DNA from: CBDDFV01 sp965227335
GTDB taxonomy: Bacteria > Planctomycetota > Phycisphaerae > Phycisphaerales > SM1A02
Direction: 5' to 3'
NCBI GenBank assembly: GCA_965227335.1
Contig: CBDDFV010000010.1
Coordinates: forward strand, 186,001-250,000
Length of the DNA: 64,000 nucleotides
A program made the translations under genes and the position numbers. Of this stretch, positions 7,894-16,535 are shown in pieces. Position 1 is the first letter of the stretch. Every line of letters begins with the position of its first letter. The notes beneath the pieces are model-generated. The model did not search any database. It saw only the letters and a program-made list of their open reading frames with translations, and was not told the DNA's origin.

Positions 7894-9470
7894 GCGGCCT
7901 CCTCGCGGCCATCGGGCTGATGCTCGCCAGCGTCACGGCCCCGGGCGCCCTGGTCCCGGGGGTCGACGTGCGCGAGTACGGCGCCGTCGGCGACGGGACC
8001 ACGGACGACGCCGCCGCGATCCAGCGGGCGCTGGATCAGGGCGGTCACGTTCATATTCCCGCGGGCACGTTCAAGGTGTCGCGCCAACTCACCGTGCCCC
8101 CGAACACCGTGGTGACGGGCGCCGGGCCCGGGGTGAGCGTGATCACCGCCGCCGGCGCCGCGCCGGATACGAAGGCCTTTCCCGATCGCGCCGTCCTTTT
8201 CGTGAAGGGCGGAACGTTCCGCGAGATCGGCCCGCTCCAGCGGCATGCGAACCGTTTCCAGACGGAGATCGTCGTCAACGACGCGGGTCAGAAGCAGCCC
8301 GTCGCGGCCGGCAACCTGCTGGTGCTCGTGGATCCGCGTCCCGGCTCGTTCAATCGCGCGCGGCCCGAGTCCTATCGCGCCGGCGAGTTCGTCCGCGTGG
8401 CCGCGGTCGTCAGTCGGGGCGTGCTGGAGCTCGCCGGTCCTGTGCAGGGCTGGCGGTACGACGCCGACCACGCGGCGGTGTGGCGGCTCGACAGCCCCTC
8501 ACGGAGCCGCGTCGAGGACCTCTCGATCATCGCCACCCAACGCGCCGACGATGATGCGGTCGCCTGCCTGCGAGCCCACGGACAACGTGACCTCGTCATC
8601 CGCGACGTTCACGTCAGCGGCGCGCACGGCGTGCTGCTCGAACTGCGCCGATGCGTCGACGCCGTCGTCGAGTACGTCACGGGGGAGCAGCTCTTCCCGG
8701 TCAACACCCGCTCCGGCACGAACTACGGCGTCGGGATCGCCAACTGCCAGGACGTTCGCATCGAGAACTGCCGCATCACCTCGCTGCGACACGCGATCTC
8801 CGTCGGCGGCGCCGCCGCGCCGCCCGCGCCCGTCAACCGCTTCATCACCGTGCGCGAATGCGACCTCCGCATCCCCGGCGGCCCCGGGGCGACGCAGGCC
8901 CTGGACACCCACGGCAACGCCGACCAGTTCACGTTCGAGAAGAACATCGTCCACGGCGGCGTGATCTTCGGCGGATCGCGCGGCCGCATCATCGACAATG
9001 ACATCTTCTCCGTCGGCAAGGGGCTTCCCAGCATCGCCGTCTACGCCCGCGAATGGGCGTCCACCGAACACGAGATCCGCGACAACCGCATCCGCGGGTT
9101 CGCCGCGCCCGACGAGTCCGGCGAGCGCGGCGTCGTGCACCTCTTCAAGAACAAGCACACCCGAGACGGCGGACCCACCATCGTCCGCGGCAATCACATC
9201 ACCATCGAAGGCCGCGCCCCCGAAGGCGTGCGTGGGATCATGGCCCGCGACGCCGGCGCCCCCGAGCCGTGGCGCCTCTTCATCGAAGAGAATCACATCT
9301 CGGCCGATACCCGCGGCGTGCTCATCGACATCGACAACCCCGACCCCCTCCGCGACGTCATCTGGATCCGCTGGAACATCCTCGAGAACGGCTGGATCGC
9401 CGACGCGTGGGCGCGACAGATGCGGCACGTGCGGATGGAAGGCAACGTCGTCACCCCTCGCGATTCCTGA
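7890..9470 (+). CDS. Secreted right-handed beta-helix protein (pectate-lyase-3-like)
   Basis: The protein is about 526 residues. The GTG at 7890 overlaps the nuoI stop and opens a signal peptide (VSGLLAAIGLMLASVTAPGA). Next comes the classic opening of polygalacturonase/pectate-lyase-3 proteins, VDVREYGAVGDGTTDDAAAI, followed by QRALDQGGHVHIPAGTFKVS. The rest shows repeated short beta rungs (IENCRITSLRHAISVGG, IIDNDIFSVG, IRDNRIRGF, IRGNHITI-like turns), as in a parallel beta helix. Polysaccharide binding or cleavage is the family expectation. I cannot point to catalytic residues. The overlap with nuoI probably reflects compact gene packing and not shared function. Confidence 0.85.
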   Translation: MSGLLAAIGLMLASVTAPGALVPGVDVREYGAVGDGTTDDAAAIQRALDQGGHVHIPAGTFKVSRQLTVPPNTVVTGAGPGVSVITAAGAAPDTKAFPDRAVLFVKGGTFREIGPLQRHANRFQTEIVVNDAGQKQPVAAGNLLVLVDPRPGSFNRARPESYRAGEFVRVAAVVSRGVLELAGPVQGWRYDADHAAVWRLDSPSRSRVEDLSIIATQRADDDAVACLRAHGQRDLVIRDVHVSGAHGVLLELRRCVDAVVEYVTGEQLFPVNTRSGTNYGVGIANCQDVRIENCRITSLRHAISVGGAAAPPAPVNRFITVRECDLRIPGGPGATQALDTHGNADQFTFEKNIVHGGVIFGGSRGRIIDNDIFSVGKGLPSIAVYAREWASTEHEIRDNRIRGFAAPDESGERGVVHLFKNKHTRDGGPTIVRGNHITIEGRAPEGVRGIMARDAGAPEPWRLFIEENHISADTRGVLIDIDNPDPLRDVIWIRWNILENGWIADAWARQMRHVRMEGNVVTPRDS

Positions 9471-9476
9471 CGACGG

Positions 9477-10895
9477 TTGCACCCGCCCGACTTGAATGCG
9501 ACCCTGTTCCTCGTGACCCTCGCCCCGCCCTTCCTGTCGCTGATCGTCCTCCTCGCCGCCGCCACGCTCGTGGCCGGAATCGTGCTGATCATTCGCGGCC
9601 GGCCCCGAGGACTCGACCAGGGCGTCGAGGCGTGCGCGAAGTGCGGCTACATCCTGCACGAAGCGGCGGACGAACGCTGCCCCGAATGCGGACGCGACGT
9701 AAGCGACCCGAAACACCGACGGCGCGGCCGCGGCCCGTTCACCCGCAGCTTCCGCTGGGGCGTCCTGCTGTGCGGACTCGCGGTCGGCCTGCCCGTCGGC
9801 GCCGTGCTCGTCGACACAATCGACTGGCAATCAATGAAGCCGGTCTCGTGGCTGGTCCACGACGTGGAGCGCGGCGGCGGACGGAGCGTCGCGGCGCGGG
9901 CCGAACTCGAACGACGACTCGACCTCGGTCAACTCACCGCCGCCGAGATCGCGACGATCCTCGACGGTCGACTCCCGCCCGACCCCCCGGTCCCCGGCTG
10001 GACGCCCGATCCGGCCTGGTCGCACTTCATCGTTCGGGCGTGGACGCTCGGCGAAGTCGACCGCGACGACATGCGACGCTGGACGCGGACCGCCTTTCCC
10101 CCCCCGTACCTGGTGCTGCCGGAGGCCGCGGCGGCGGGCTATCCGTTCAACATCGAGATCCACGCCGGAGCCCCCGTCGCCGGTCCGCAGGTCGTGCATC
10201 GGAATCCTGACTTCACCGTCATCCGCCGCGCACGCGACGCTCGCATCGGCGATCAGCCGCCCGACGTCGGGACCGCGACGATCACGAACGGCTTCTTCGC
10301 CGGCCGGCTCGACACGGTGGCCACGATCCCGAATCTCTCTCTGGAGCCGGGCCAGTATCCGATCTCGGTCGTGATCGACACCTTCGTCCTGGAGGGCCCG
10401 CCGTCGGTGTGGATGGGCGTCCCCGAGATCGATCCGAACACGGCCTTCCTCGCATTTGCCGTGACCGCGACGTCGATCATGACGATCGTCGAACCGGATG
10501 AAGCGCTGGACGCCATCCGGCTGGAGTCGGATCCCGCCGCGCTCGCGGAGTTGCGTTCGCGCCTCGCGCCGCTCGAACTGAACATGGTGACGGATCGCTA
10601 CATCTACCCGACCTTTGATCCGCAGGCGTCATCGCCCGTACCGGTTGCGTTCGAGATCTACCTGCAGACAGACAAGGGCGAGTACCGGCTCGGCGGCGTC
10701 ACGGGAGGTCCGTCGGGAATCGAGTTCCAGCCGATCGGCATCGACAATCTCGACGTCTCGATCACGCGCGGCGACCTGATCTTCACGCCCAACCCCGCCC
10801 GCGGTCTCGGCTCGCCCTTCGTCAGCGACGTCATGTGGGGCGATGAGATCGTGTTCGAGGACTTCGAGATCATCGACGCCCGGTCGGACCGGTAG
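9477..10895 (+). CDS. Zinc-ribbon membrane protein, 472 aa, unknown function
   Basis: It starts at a TTG (9477), six bases after the beta-helix gene. A membrane helix (about residues 18-40) is followed by a zinc ribbon (CAKCGY ... CPECG, residues ~53-72) and a second helix (about 94-114). The large C-terminal part is soluble, beta-rich and probably outside the membrane, with no recognised motif. The CxxCGY...CPECG ribbon next to membrane helices recurs in this window at 31359, 52473 and, in reduced form, among small membrane proteins, so it looks like a lineage-specific family. Function unknown. Confidence 0.8.
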   Translation: MHPPDLNATLFLVTLAPPFLSLIVLLAAATLVAGIVLIIRGRPRGLDQGVEACAKCGYILHEAADERCPECGRDVSDPKHRRRGRGPFTRSFRWGVLLCGLAVGLPVGAVLVDTIDWQSMKPVSWLVHDVERGGGRSVAARAELERRLDLGQLTAAEIATILDGRLPPDPPVPGWTPDPAWSHFIVRAWTLGEVDRDDMRRWTRTAFPPPYLVLPEAAAAGYPFNIEIHAGAPVAGPQVVHRNPDFTVIRRARDARIGDQPPDVGTATITNGFFAGRLDTVATIPNLSLEPGQYPISVVIDTFVLEGPPSVWMGVPEIDPNTAFLAFAVTATSIMTIVEPDEALDAIRLESDPAALAELRSRLAPLELNMVTDRYIYPTFDPQASSPVPVAFEIYLQTDKGEYRLGGVTGGPSGIEFQPIGIDNLDVSITRGDLIFTPNPARGLGSPFVSDVMWGDEIVFEDFEIIDARSDR

Positions 10896-10933
10896 AATCG
10901 TTCCCCCGCGACAGGATCCATCGGAGGTTCGTC

Positions 10934-12577
10934 ATGACTCGCAGGACACCCCACGCTCTCGCCGTCTCTGCGTTCGTGCTGGCGTCGACGCTCGCCGCCG
11001 CCGCGCCGCCGGAGACGGACGCCCGCCTGCACGAACTCGGCCAGACGCTCAAGGCGGCGGTGGCGTCCGGCTCGATGTCGGGCGATGAGGCGATGAAGCT
11101 GTGGGAGGTGCTGTCGGAACGCATCCGCGGGCGCGAAGACGCGGCGAAGGATGACGACTCGAAGGAGAAGGAAAAGGAGAAGGCGAAGGCGAAGGCGGAC
11201 GACGAGGTCGGGGCCTCCTTCTGGCTCAACCCGCTGCGACCGGGCGACGTCAGAACGCTGTTCCGTCCCGAGTTCACGTTGCGCGATGTCGCGCGACTCG
11301 ACGCCGCGCTGAACTTTGACGACGCGTTCGCCCCGGTGATCGAAGTGCTGTGGCTCGATTATCTGGAGGCGTTTGATCTCGCGACCCAGCCGTTGCGTGA
11401 AGCGCTGGCGCAGTTCGAGCGCGGCGAGGAGGATCGCTGGATCGCCGCGACGCTGGCGAAGATCAACGCGCCGGAGGTCGAGGTCGCCGTCGATCGAACG
11501 CAGGCCGCCGTCCGCAAATGGAACGACGACGCGGCCACGAAGGTGCGCAGCAAGGACACGCCCGAAGCCGCGCGACGACGGGCGGAGATCGAAGCAAAAC
11601 GTCAGGCGTGGGCCGATGAACTCATCGCCGTCTCCGCCGTCATGCAGGAACGCCTCGACGCCCTCCGTCGTCAGGCCCGGGCGGATCTCGACGACCTCGC
11701 GGCGAAGGGCGCCGACGTCACGACCGACGACCTCGTGCGTCTCGCTCACGAACTCCGAGGGACCCGCCGTCAGCTCCGCGCCGATCTCGAAACATCGCTC
11801 GCCGCCATCGTCGTCGCCCCGGGACGCACCGATCGCCACGAGTTCGACGCGGCGATGACGGCGCTTCGGCACGACCGACTGCTGCCCCACGGCGTGTTGT
11901 CCGGCGAGTCGCTGGCGCTGCGCACGGCGCTGGCGGAATCCGTCCCGCCCGATCACCCCGCCCACGACCTCGCCCCGACGCTCCCGGACCTCACGGCCCG
12001 GCTCGAAGCCCGGACCGAGGCGGTCATCGACCGGGAGATCGCGGGTCTCGTCGCCCTGGACGACGCCCCATCGAACCGCCCCGCCTTCGAACAGGCGTTG
12101 CAATCCGAGTTGGCGATCCGGGTGGAGATCCGCGACCTCCTCGTGCACGCGCTGTTCGACACGCGGGATCAACTCGCGGCGGACGACGCATCAGTCGCCG
12201 CCCTCGACGACGCGATCGCCCGCGCCTTCCCGACCGTCGGCCGACGACGCTGGGCCGAGGATGCGCTGGAAGCCGCGGCGGTCGCCGCTCCGGACGGCGC
12301 GGCGGGGGACGCCGTGGCGGCGCTCGTCGACGAGATCATCCCCCCGCTCGAAGCGCAACGCCGGGCCGCGATTCTCGATCGAATGGTCTGGCAGGAGCGC
12401 GTCTGGCGCGCCATGCACGATCCGTCCCTCGGCGACGATCCGAAGAAGTCGCTCTGGACCGACGCCGAAGACCATGCGTTCGCGGCGGTCGACGACCACG
12501 TCGAGACCTCGCTCCGCGACCTGCTGACCGACGCGCAGTTCGAAGCGCTGCCGCCGCGGAGCCGACGGCGCAAGTAG
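10934..12577 (+). CDS. Secreted Ala/Asp/Glu-rich helical protein, 547 aa
   Basis: GGAGG at 10923-10927 precedes the ATG. A signal peptide (MTRRTPHALAVSAFVLASTL...AAAAP) is followed by a lysine-rich acidic/basic stretch (residues ~72-90, KEKEKEKAKAKAD). After it comes a long, almost wholly helical region rich in Ala, Leu, Arg, Asp and Glu. No catalytic motif or known domain was recognised. A TAGAAT box at 10892-10897 could be its -10 element, although no good -35 is visible. The stop lies at the edge of the first inverted-repeat copy. Hypothetical secreted protein. Confidence 0.75.
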   Translation: MTRRTPHALAVSAFVLASTLAAAAPPETDARLHELGQTLKAAVASGSMSGDEAMKLWEVLSERIRGREDAAKDDDSKEKEKEKAKAKADDEVGASFWLNPLRPGDVRTLFRPEFTLRDVARLDAALNFDDAFAPVIEVLWLDYLEAFDLATQPLREALAQFERGEEDRWIAATLAKINAPEVEVAVDRTQAAVRKWNDDAATKVRSKDTPEAARRRAEIEAKRQAWADELIAVSAVMQERLDALRRQARADLDDLAAKGADVTTDDLVRLAHELRGTRRQLRADLETSLAAIVVAPGRTDRHEFDAAMTALRHDRLLPHGVLSGESLALRTALAESVPPDHPAHDLAPTLPDLTARLEARTEAVIDREIAGLVALDDAPSNRPAFEQALQSELAIRVEIRDLLVHALFDTRDQLAADDASVAALDDAIARAFPTVGRRRWAEDALEAAAVAAPDGAAGDAVAALVDEIIPPLEAQRRAAILDRMVWQERVWRAMHDPSLGDDPKKSLWTDAEDHAFAAVDDHVETSLRDLLTDAQFEALPPRSRRRK

Positions 12578-12673
12578 AGCAACCCCTGCTCATGCGGAGC
12601 GGCCGATGAACTGGCCGCGAAGTTCAAGGAGCGAGTGTGCGGCTGGCCAGCCGCTCCGGAGCGGTGGAAACCA
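12576..12673 (+). repeat. Inverted repeat copy 1 flanking the aldehyde dehydrogenase gene
   Basis: About 98 bases that match the reverse complement of 14180-14278 at roughly 86 positions by eye. Two internal dyads are conserved: GCGGCC-N8-GGCCGC and the perfect 16-bp palindrome GCGGCTGGCCAGCCGC. It lies between two convergent genes and overlaps the stop of the upstream one. Confidence 0.85.
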
Positions 12674-12686
12674 GTCCAGCCGTCCG

Positions 12687-14090
12687 TCAGCGGGCCACGC
12701 TCACCACCCGCGGCTGCGTGAACTGCCGGTGTCCTTCGGGACCGGAGTGATATCCGTAGCCCGACTGCTGGGCCCCGACCCACGGGCTCCCGCTGGCGCC
12801 GCCGCAACTCTTGTTGATCCCGATCATGCCGGCGGTGAGACGACGGCCGACCGACGCCGCGCGATCCACGTCGCCGCCGAAGACCGCCGCTCCGAGTCCG
12901 TACGGCGTGTCGTTCGCGAGCCGGATCGCCTCGTCGTCGTCCTTGAACCGCTGGATGCACGCGACCGGCCCGAAGGTCTCGTCGCGCATGATGTTCATGT
13001 CGTGCGTGACGTTCCCGAGCACGGTCGGCGTCACGAAATTGCCGTGGTGGCCGTCGCCGCCGAAGAGCACGCGGGCGCCGTCCCGGATCGCCTGGTCGAG
13101 CTGGTCGAGCACGTGGTCGCGCTGCCGTTCGCTGATCATCGGACCGACCGCCACGTCGGCCTCCATGCCGTCGCCCTGCTTCATCGCCCGCGCCTGCTCG
13201 ACGACCTTCGCCTCGAACTCGTCCGCGATCGACGCCGCGACGTAGATCCGCTCCGTGCTCACGCACACCTGACCTGCATTGCGGAAGCTGTTCCGCGCGG
13301 CGAACGCAGCGGCTTCCTCGACGTCCGCATCGTCCAGCACGATCAGCGGATCCTTCCCGCCGAGTTCGAGAATCACCCGCTTCAGATCCGCGCTCGCCGC
13401 ACTCAGGATGTGCTTCCCCGCCTCGCCCGACCCCGTGAAGCTGATGAGGTCGACGTCGCCCGCGACCACCGCCTTGCCCGTCGCATCACGCCCGTGCACG
13501 ACCACGAGGACGTCCTTCGGCAGAAACTCGTTCAGCACATCCGCGTACGCCTGCGCGACGAGCGGCGTCTCCTCCGACGGCTTGAGCACCACCGTGTTGC
13601 CCGCCATCAACGCGGGAATGCACGTCCAGTGGGGCATCGACACCGGGAAGTTCCACGGCGTGATCCCGGCGCAGACGCCGAACGGATCACGGTAGATCGT
13701 CGACGACACGCCCTCGCTCTCCAGCGGCGTCGGCTGGAGCGCGGCGGCGATCTCCGCCAGCGTCTCGTCCATGCTCTCCCCGCAGTGCTTCACCTCGCCG
13801 ATCGCCTCCGGCAACGGCTTGCCCATCTCACGCGTCAGCAGTTCGCCGATCTCGTCCGCCTTCTCGACCAGACGACGGCCCGCCTCCGAGAGAAACGCCG
13901 CCCGCTGCTCGCACGTCAACGCCGCCCACCCCGGCTGGGCGCCGCGGGCTCGCGCGATCGCGTCGGGAACGGCGTCGGCCGGCGTCACCGGAACCTCCCC
14001 CACCGGCTCGCCGGTCGCGGGGTTGTACGAAACGAGCGGCTCGCCGTCGGCGGACGTGGTCGAGGCGGGGGCGGGGTTGAGCGTGGTCAT
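12687..14090 (-). CDS. NAD(P)-dependent aldehyde dehydrogenase
   Basis: Oxidises an aldehyde to the acid; the layout is closest to succinate-semialdehyde/acyl-type members of the superfamily. The 467-residue protein has the cofactor motif SFTGSGEAGKHI, the general base Glu242 (LELGGKDPLIV), the catalytic Cys276 (NAGQVCVSTERIYV) and PWNFP near residue 145. The C-terminal ETFGPVACIQRF is also typical. The true substrate cannot be read from sequence. It is a single-gene unit bracketed by inverted repeat copies at 12576-12673 and 14180-14278. Convergent with the gene to its left and divergent from the YceI gene to its right. Confidence 0.93.
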   Translation of the reverse strand: MTTLNPAPASTTSADGEPLVSYNPATGEPVGEVPVTPADAVPDAIARARGAQPGWAALTCEQRAAFLSEAGRRLVEKADEIGELLTREMGKPLPEAIGEVKHCGESMDETLAEIAAALQPTPLESEGVSSTIYRDPFGVCAGITPWNFPVSMPHWTCIPALMAGNTVVLKPSEETPLVAQAYADVLNEFLPKDVLVVVHGRDATGKAVVAGDVDLISFTGSGEAGKHILSAASADLKRVILELGGKDPLIVLDDADVEEAAAFAARNSFRNAGQVCVSTERIYVAASIADEFEAKVVEQARAMKQGDGMEADVAVGPMISERQRDHVLDQLDQAIRDGARVLFGGDGHHGNFVTPTVLGNVTHDMNIMRDETFGPVACIQRFKDDDEAIRLANDTPYGLGAAVFGGDVDRAASVGRRLTAGMIGINKSCGGASGSPWVGAQQSGYGYHSGPEGHRQFTQPRVVSVAR

Positions 14091-14179
14091 GACAAGGGCT
14101 CCGATCAGACACCAGACGGGGGGGCGAAGGACCCGTGACGGCGGCGGCCGGCGCGGGTCGACGAAGACCCGATCCTATA

Positions 14180-14278
14180 CCGGTTTTCGCCGCTCCGTCG
14201 CGGCTGGCCAGCCGCACACTCGCTCCCGGCACTTCGCGGCCAGTTCATCGGCCGCTTCGCATGGGCCGGCGTTGCTCT
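14180..14278 (-). repeat. Inverted repeat copy 2 flanking the aldehyde dehydrogenase gene
   Basis: Reverse-complement partner of 12576-12673. It keeps both internal dyads; most mismatches fall near the ends and in a 4-base patch between the dyads. It lies in the 349-base gap between the divergent aldehyde dehydrogenase and YceI genes, which otherwise holds no gene. Confidence 0.85.
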
Positions 14279-14439
14279 GACCGTCCGCGACCGGATCGCA
14301 CGGGATTTCGACGCCGCCGCGAATCCGAGGAAACAATCCGGGCCGGATTGCCGTTGAAACAGGTGTACATCTGGTCGGGGTCGCAGCTGTGCGGTCCGAC
14401 GAATCGAACGCGTTTCTGACGCAGAGGAGAGTTCCTGTC

Positions 14440-15078
14440 ATGTCCATCCGCATCACCGCCCTCGCCGGCGCCGCGCTGTTGTCGATCGTCGCGATGGGCG
14501 GTCTCGCCGCCGCCTTCGATACGTCCGCCGTCTCCGGACAGCCGGACGAGACCGCGATCACCGCCCCCGCCGGCGAGTACCGGATCGACCCGGTGCATTC
14601 CGCGCTGATCTTCCGCATCAAGCACATGGACGTCGCCTGGTTCTACGGCCGCTTCAACGAGATGTCCGGCGCGTTCACGTACGATCCGGCGGATCCGACG
14701 AAGTCGTCGATCACGATGACCGTCCCCGCCGCGTCGATCGACACGAACAACTCCGCCCGCGACAACCACGTCAAGAGCGCGGACTACTTCGACGTTGAGA
14801 ACCATCCTGACATCACGTTCACGTCGACCGCGATCCGGCCCGCCGGAAACAACATGTACAAGGTGCAGGGCGACCTGACGTTCATGGGCCAGACCCGATC
14901 GATCACCGCCGACGTCGAGATGACGGGCGCGGGCGAGGGTCGGGGCGGCGCGATCCTCGGTCTCGAAGCGATCTTCACGTTCAAGCGCAGCGACTTCGGC
15001 ATGAAGGTCAATCCGAAGGCGCTCAGCGACGAAGTGAAGATCATGGCCGGGCTCGAGTGCCGGCAGCGACGCCAGTAA
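14440..15078 (+). CDS. YceI-family periplasmic lipid-binding protein
   Basis: YceI proteins are secreted beta-barrels that bind isoprenoid or polyprenyl chains. The ATG at 14440 has GAGGAG at 14424-14429 and begins a signal peptide (MSIRITALAGAALLSIVAMG). The family pattern is clear: YRIDPVHSALIFRIKHMDV at the start of the mature domain, then ARDNHVKSADYFDVENHPDI, and later GDLTFMGQTRSITADVEMTG. The 212-residue length fits. A terminator follows 28 bases after the stop. It is divergent from the aldehyde dehydrogenase gene, and the two need not be functionally linked. Confidence 0.93.
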   Translation: MSIRITALAGAALLSIVAMGGLAAAFDTSAVSGQPDETAITAPAGEYRIDPVHSALIFRIKHMDVAWFYGRFNEMSGAFTYDPADPTKSSITMTVPAASIDTNNSARDNHVKSADYFDVENHPDITFTSTAIRPAGNNMYKVQGDLTFMGQTRSITADVEMTGAGEGRGGAILGLEAIFTFKRSDFGMKVNPKALSDEVKIMAGLECRQRRQ

Positions 15079-15106
15079 GTCAGACCGATAGGCCCCCAAG
15101 AACCAC

Positions 15107-15139
15107 CGCCCCCGACGCGGCGTGCGACGGGGGCGTTTT
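15107..15139 (+). terminator. Terminator after the YceI gene
   Basis: Stem CGCCCCCG (15107-15114) pairs with CGGGGGCG (15128-15135) and is followed by TTTT. It lies between two convergent genes and could serve both. Confidence 0.85.
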
Positions 15140-15161
15140 CGTGCGCTTCCGGCAAAACCGG

Positions 15162-16448
15162 TCAGTCCACGATGCGGAAGTCGATCGTCGTCTCCGCGAC
15201 CTCCCCCGACAACTGGTCCGTCACCCGGATCTTCATCGCGTAATAGTCAATGCTCAGGGCGTCCGGAATCGTGAAGACCATCGCCTGGAAGTAGTCCTTC
15301 CGCTTCGCCTTCGCCACGTCCTCCAGCACCTGCGGACGCGCGGCGTGGATCGGACGTGACTCGTTCCCGCGGTAGATCTCCACTTCCTGTTTCAGACGCG
15401 TCACCCACTGCCCGGAGGGGTTCTGCTCGCTCTCGAAGTTGGCGACCTCGACGTACACGACCACCTGCTGCGCCTGCCGCGCCCGGAAGTCGTTCGATCG
15501 AAACGGCTGGAAATCGCCGAACCCGTTGACCTGGGTGCACAACACCGCGTTGGGCAGGGCGAGCAGCGGCTCGCCTTCCAGCGTCGCCCGCAGCTTGTCG
15601 AGGGCGGCGGGCATGACCGCATCGACATCGCCCACCGCCGCCATTTCCCGACCGAGATCGCGATAAAACGCGTGCCATGCCGTGAGCACCTGACGTTCGC
15701 GCTCGGTGAGATCGGTGAACTGATCCACGTTGAGCTGGTGATCGGGATCGACGAGGGAGGTCGCCGCGATCAGCATCAGCTCTCGCGCGGGCATGTCGCT
15801 GCCCGCCGCTTCCTTGGTGAGGCGACCCGACAGATCGCGAAGCAGCGTGTCGAGGTGGACGGGGGGCGGCGTCGTCAGGGCGAGCGTCTCCCGCGCCGCC
15901 GCGCTGTCCGTCGCCTGCCCCAGCGGCATGACGTCGTCGAGTTTCCAGGCGTTGTTGACGGCCGGACGAACGGCGGACGGTGTCGGCTGGGTCCGCTTCG
16001 TCGTCATCGACGCGGGTCCGTCGTTGGTCCGCCAGTCGATCGCCGGGCGGGCTTCGGCCAGGTCGGGCGCGTCGGGTGTCGGCGCGGCGGCCGCGTCGCG
16101 ATCGAGCGGCACGGGGTCGAAGTCGAAGGCGGCCAGTTCGTCCCGAGCGGGCGGGTCGGCGGTCGGCGCGTCGGCCAGCGTCACCTCGCCGCCGTGGGCG
16201 GCCGCGAGTTCGTGATTCCGACGCAACGCCTTCACGAGCAACTGCTCATCGGGGGCGAGGCCCGACAGGTCGGGGTCCTCGGTTTCCAGCGTCGGGCGCC
16301 GGGCGGTCGAACCGTCGCCGGCGACGGGGCCGCATGAGATCAGCATTGAAACCGCGGCTCCGGCGCCCACGAGCGCCGCGACAGTGAACGAACGGATCAG
16401 TCCGTGTCCTGTCGTCCAACCTCGAACCGGATGCGGGGTGAATCGCAT
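15162..16448 (-). CDS. Putative lipoprotein, 428 aa
   Basis: The ATG at 16448 has AGGAGG six bases upstream. The N-terminus is Arg/His-containing with a hydrophobic core and a lipobox (SMLISC-GP), so lipid anchoring to a membrane is expected. A low-complexity Asp/Pro/Ala linker (residues ~50-150) leads to a helical middle. The C-terminal domain (VLCTQVNGFGDFQPF ... VVVYVEVANFESEQNPSGQW ... ETTIDFRIVD) looks like an all-beta domain. No enzyme motif is visible. It is transcribed away from holA with a short gap. Function unknown. Confidence 0.8.
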   Translation of the reverse strand: MRFTPHPVRGWTTGHGLIRSFTVAALVGAGAAVSMLISCGPVAGDGSTARRPTLETEDPDLSGLAPDEQLLVKALRRNHELAAAHGGEVTLADAPTADPPARDELAAFDFDPVPLDRDAAAAPTPDAPDLAEARPAIDWRTNDGPASMTTKRTQPTPSAVRPAVNNAWKLDDVMPLGQATDSAAARETLALTTPPPVHLDTLLRDLSGRLTKEAAGSDMPARELMLIAATSLVDPDHQLNVDQFTDLTERERQVLTAWHAFYRDLGREMAAVGDVDAVMPAALDKLRATLEGEPLLALPNAVLCTQVNGFGDFQPFRSNDFRARQAQQVVVYVEVANFESEQNPSGQWVTRLKQEVEIYRGNESRPIHAARPQVLEDVAKAKRKDYFQAMVFTIPDALSIDYYAMKIRVTDQLSGEVAETTIDFRIVD

Positions 16449-16535
16449 GCGCGCCTCCTGCGGGGTCCGGGCCATCCTGGCGTCGCCTCGGGCGCCCGGA
16501 GCGGGCGGAAGGCGGGACCGTGCGAAACTGATGAG

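Noticed and set aside
12606..14138. 510-codon plus-strand frame across the aldehyde dehydrogenase gene
   Set aside because: Antisense shadow; the minus-strand frame has all catalytic residues of the family.
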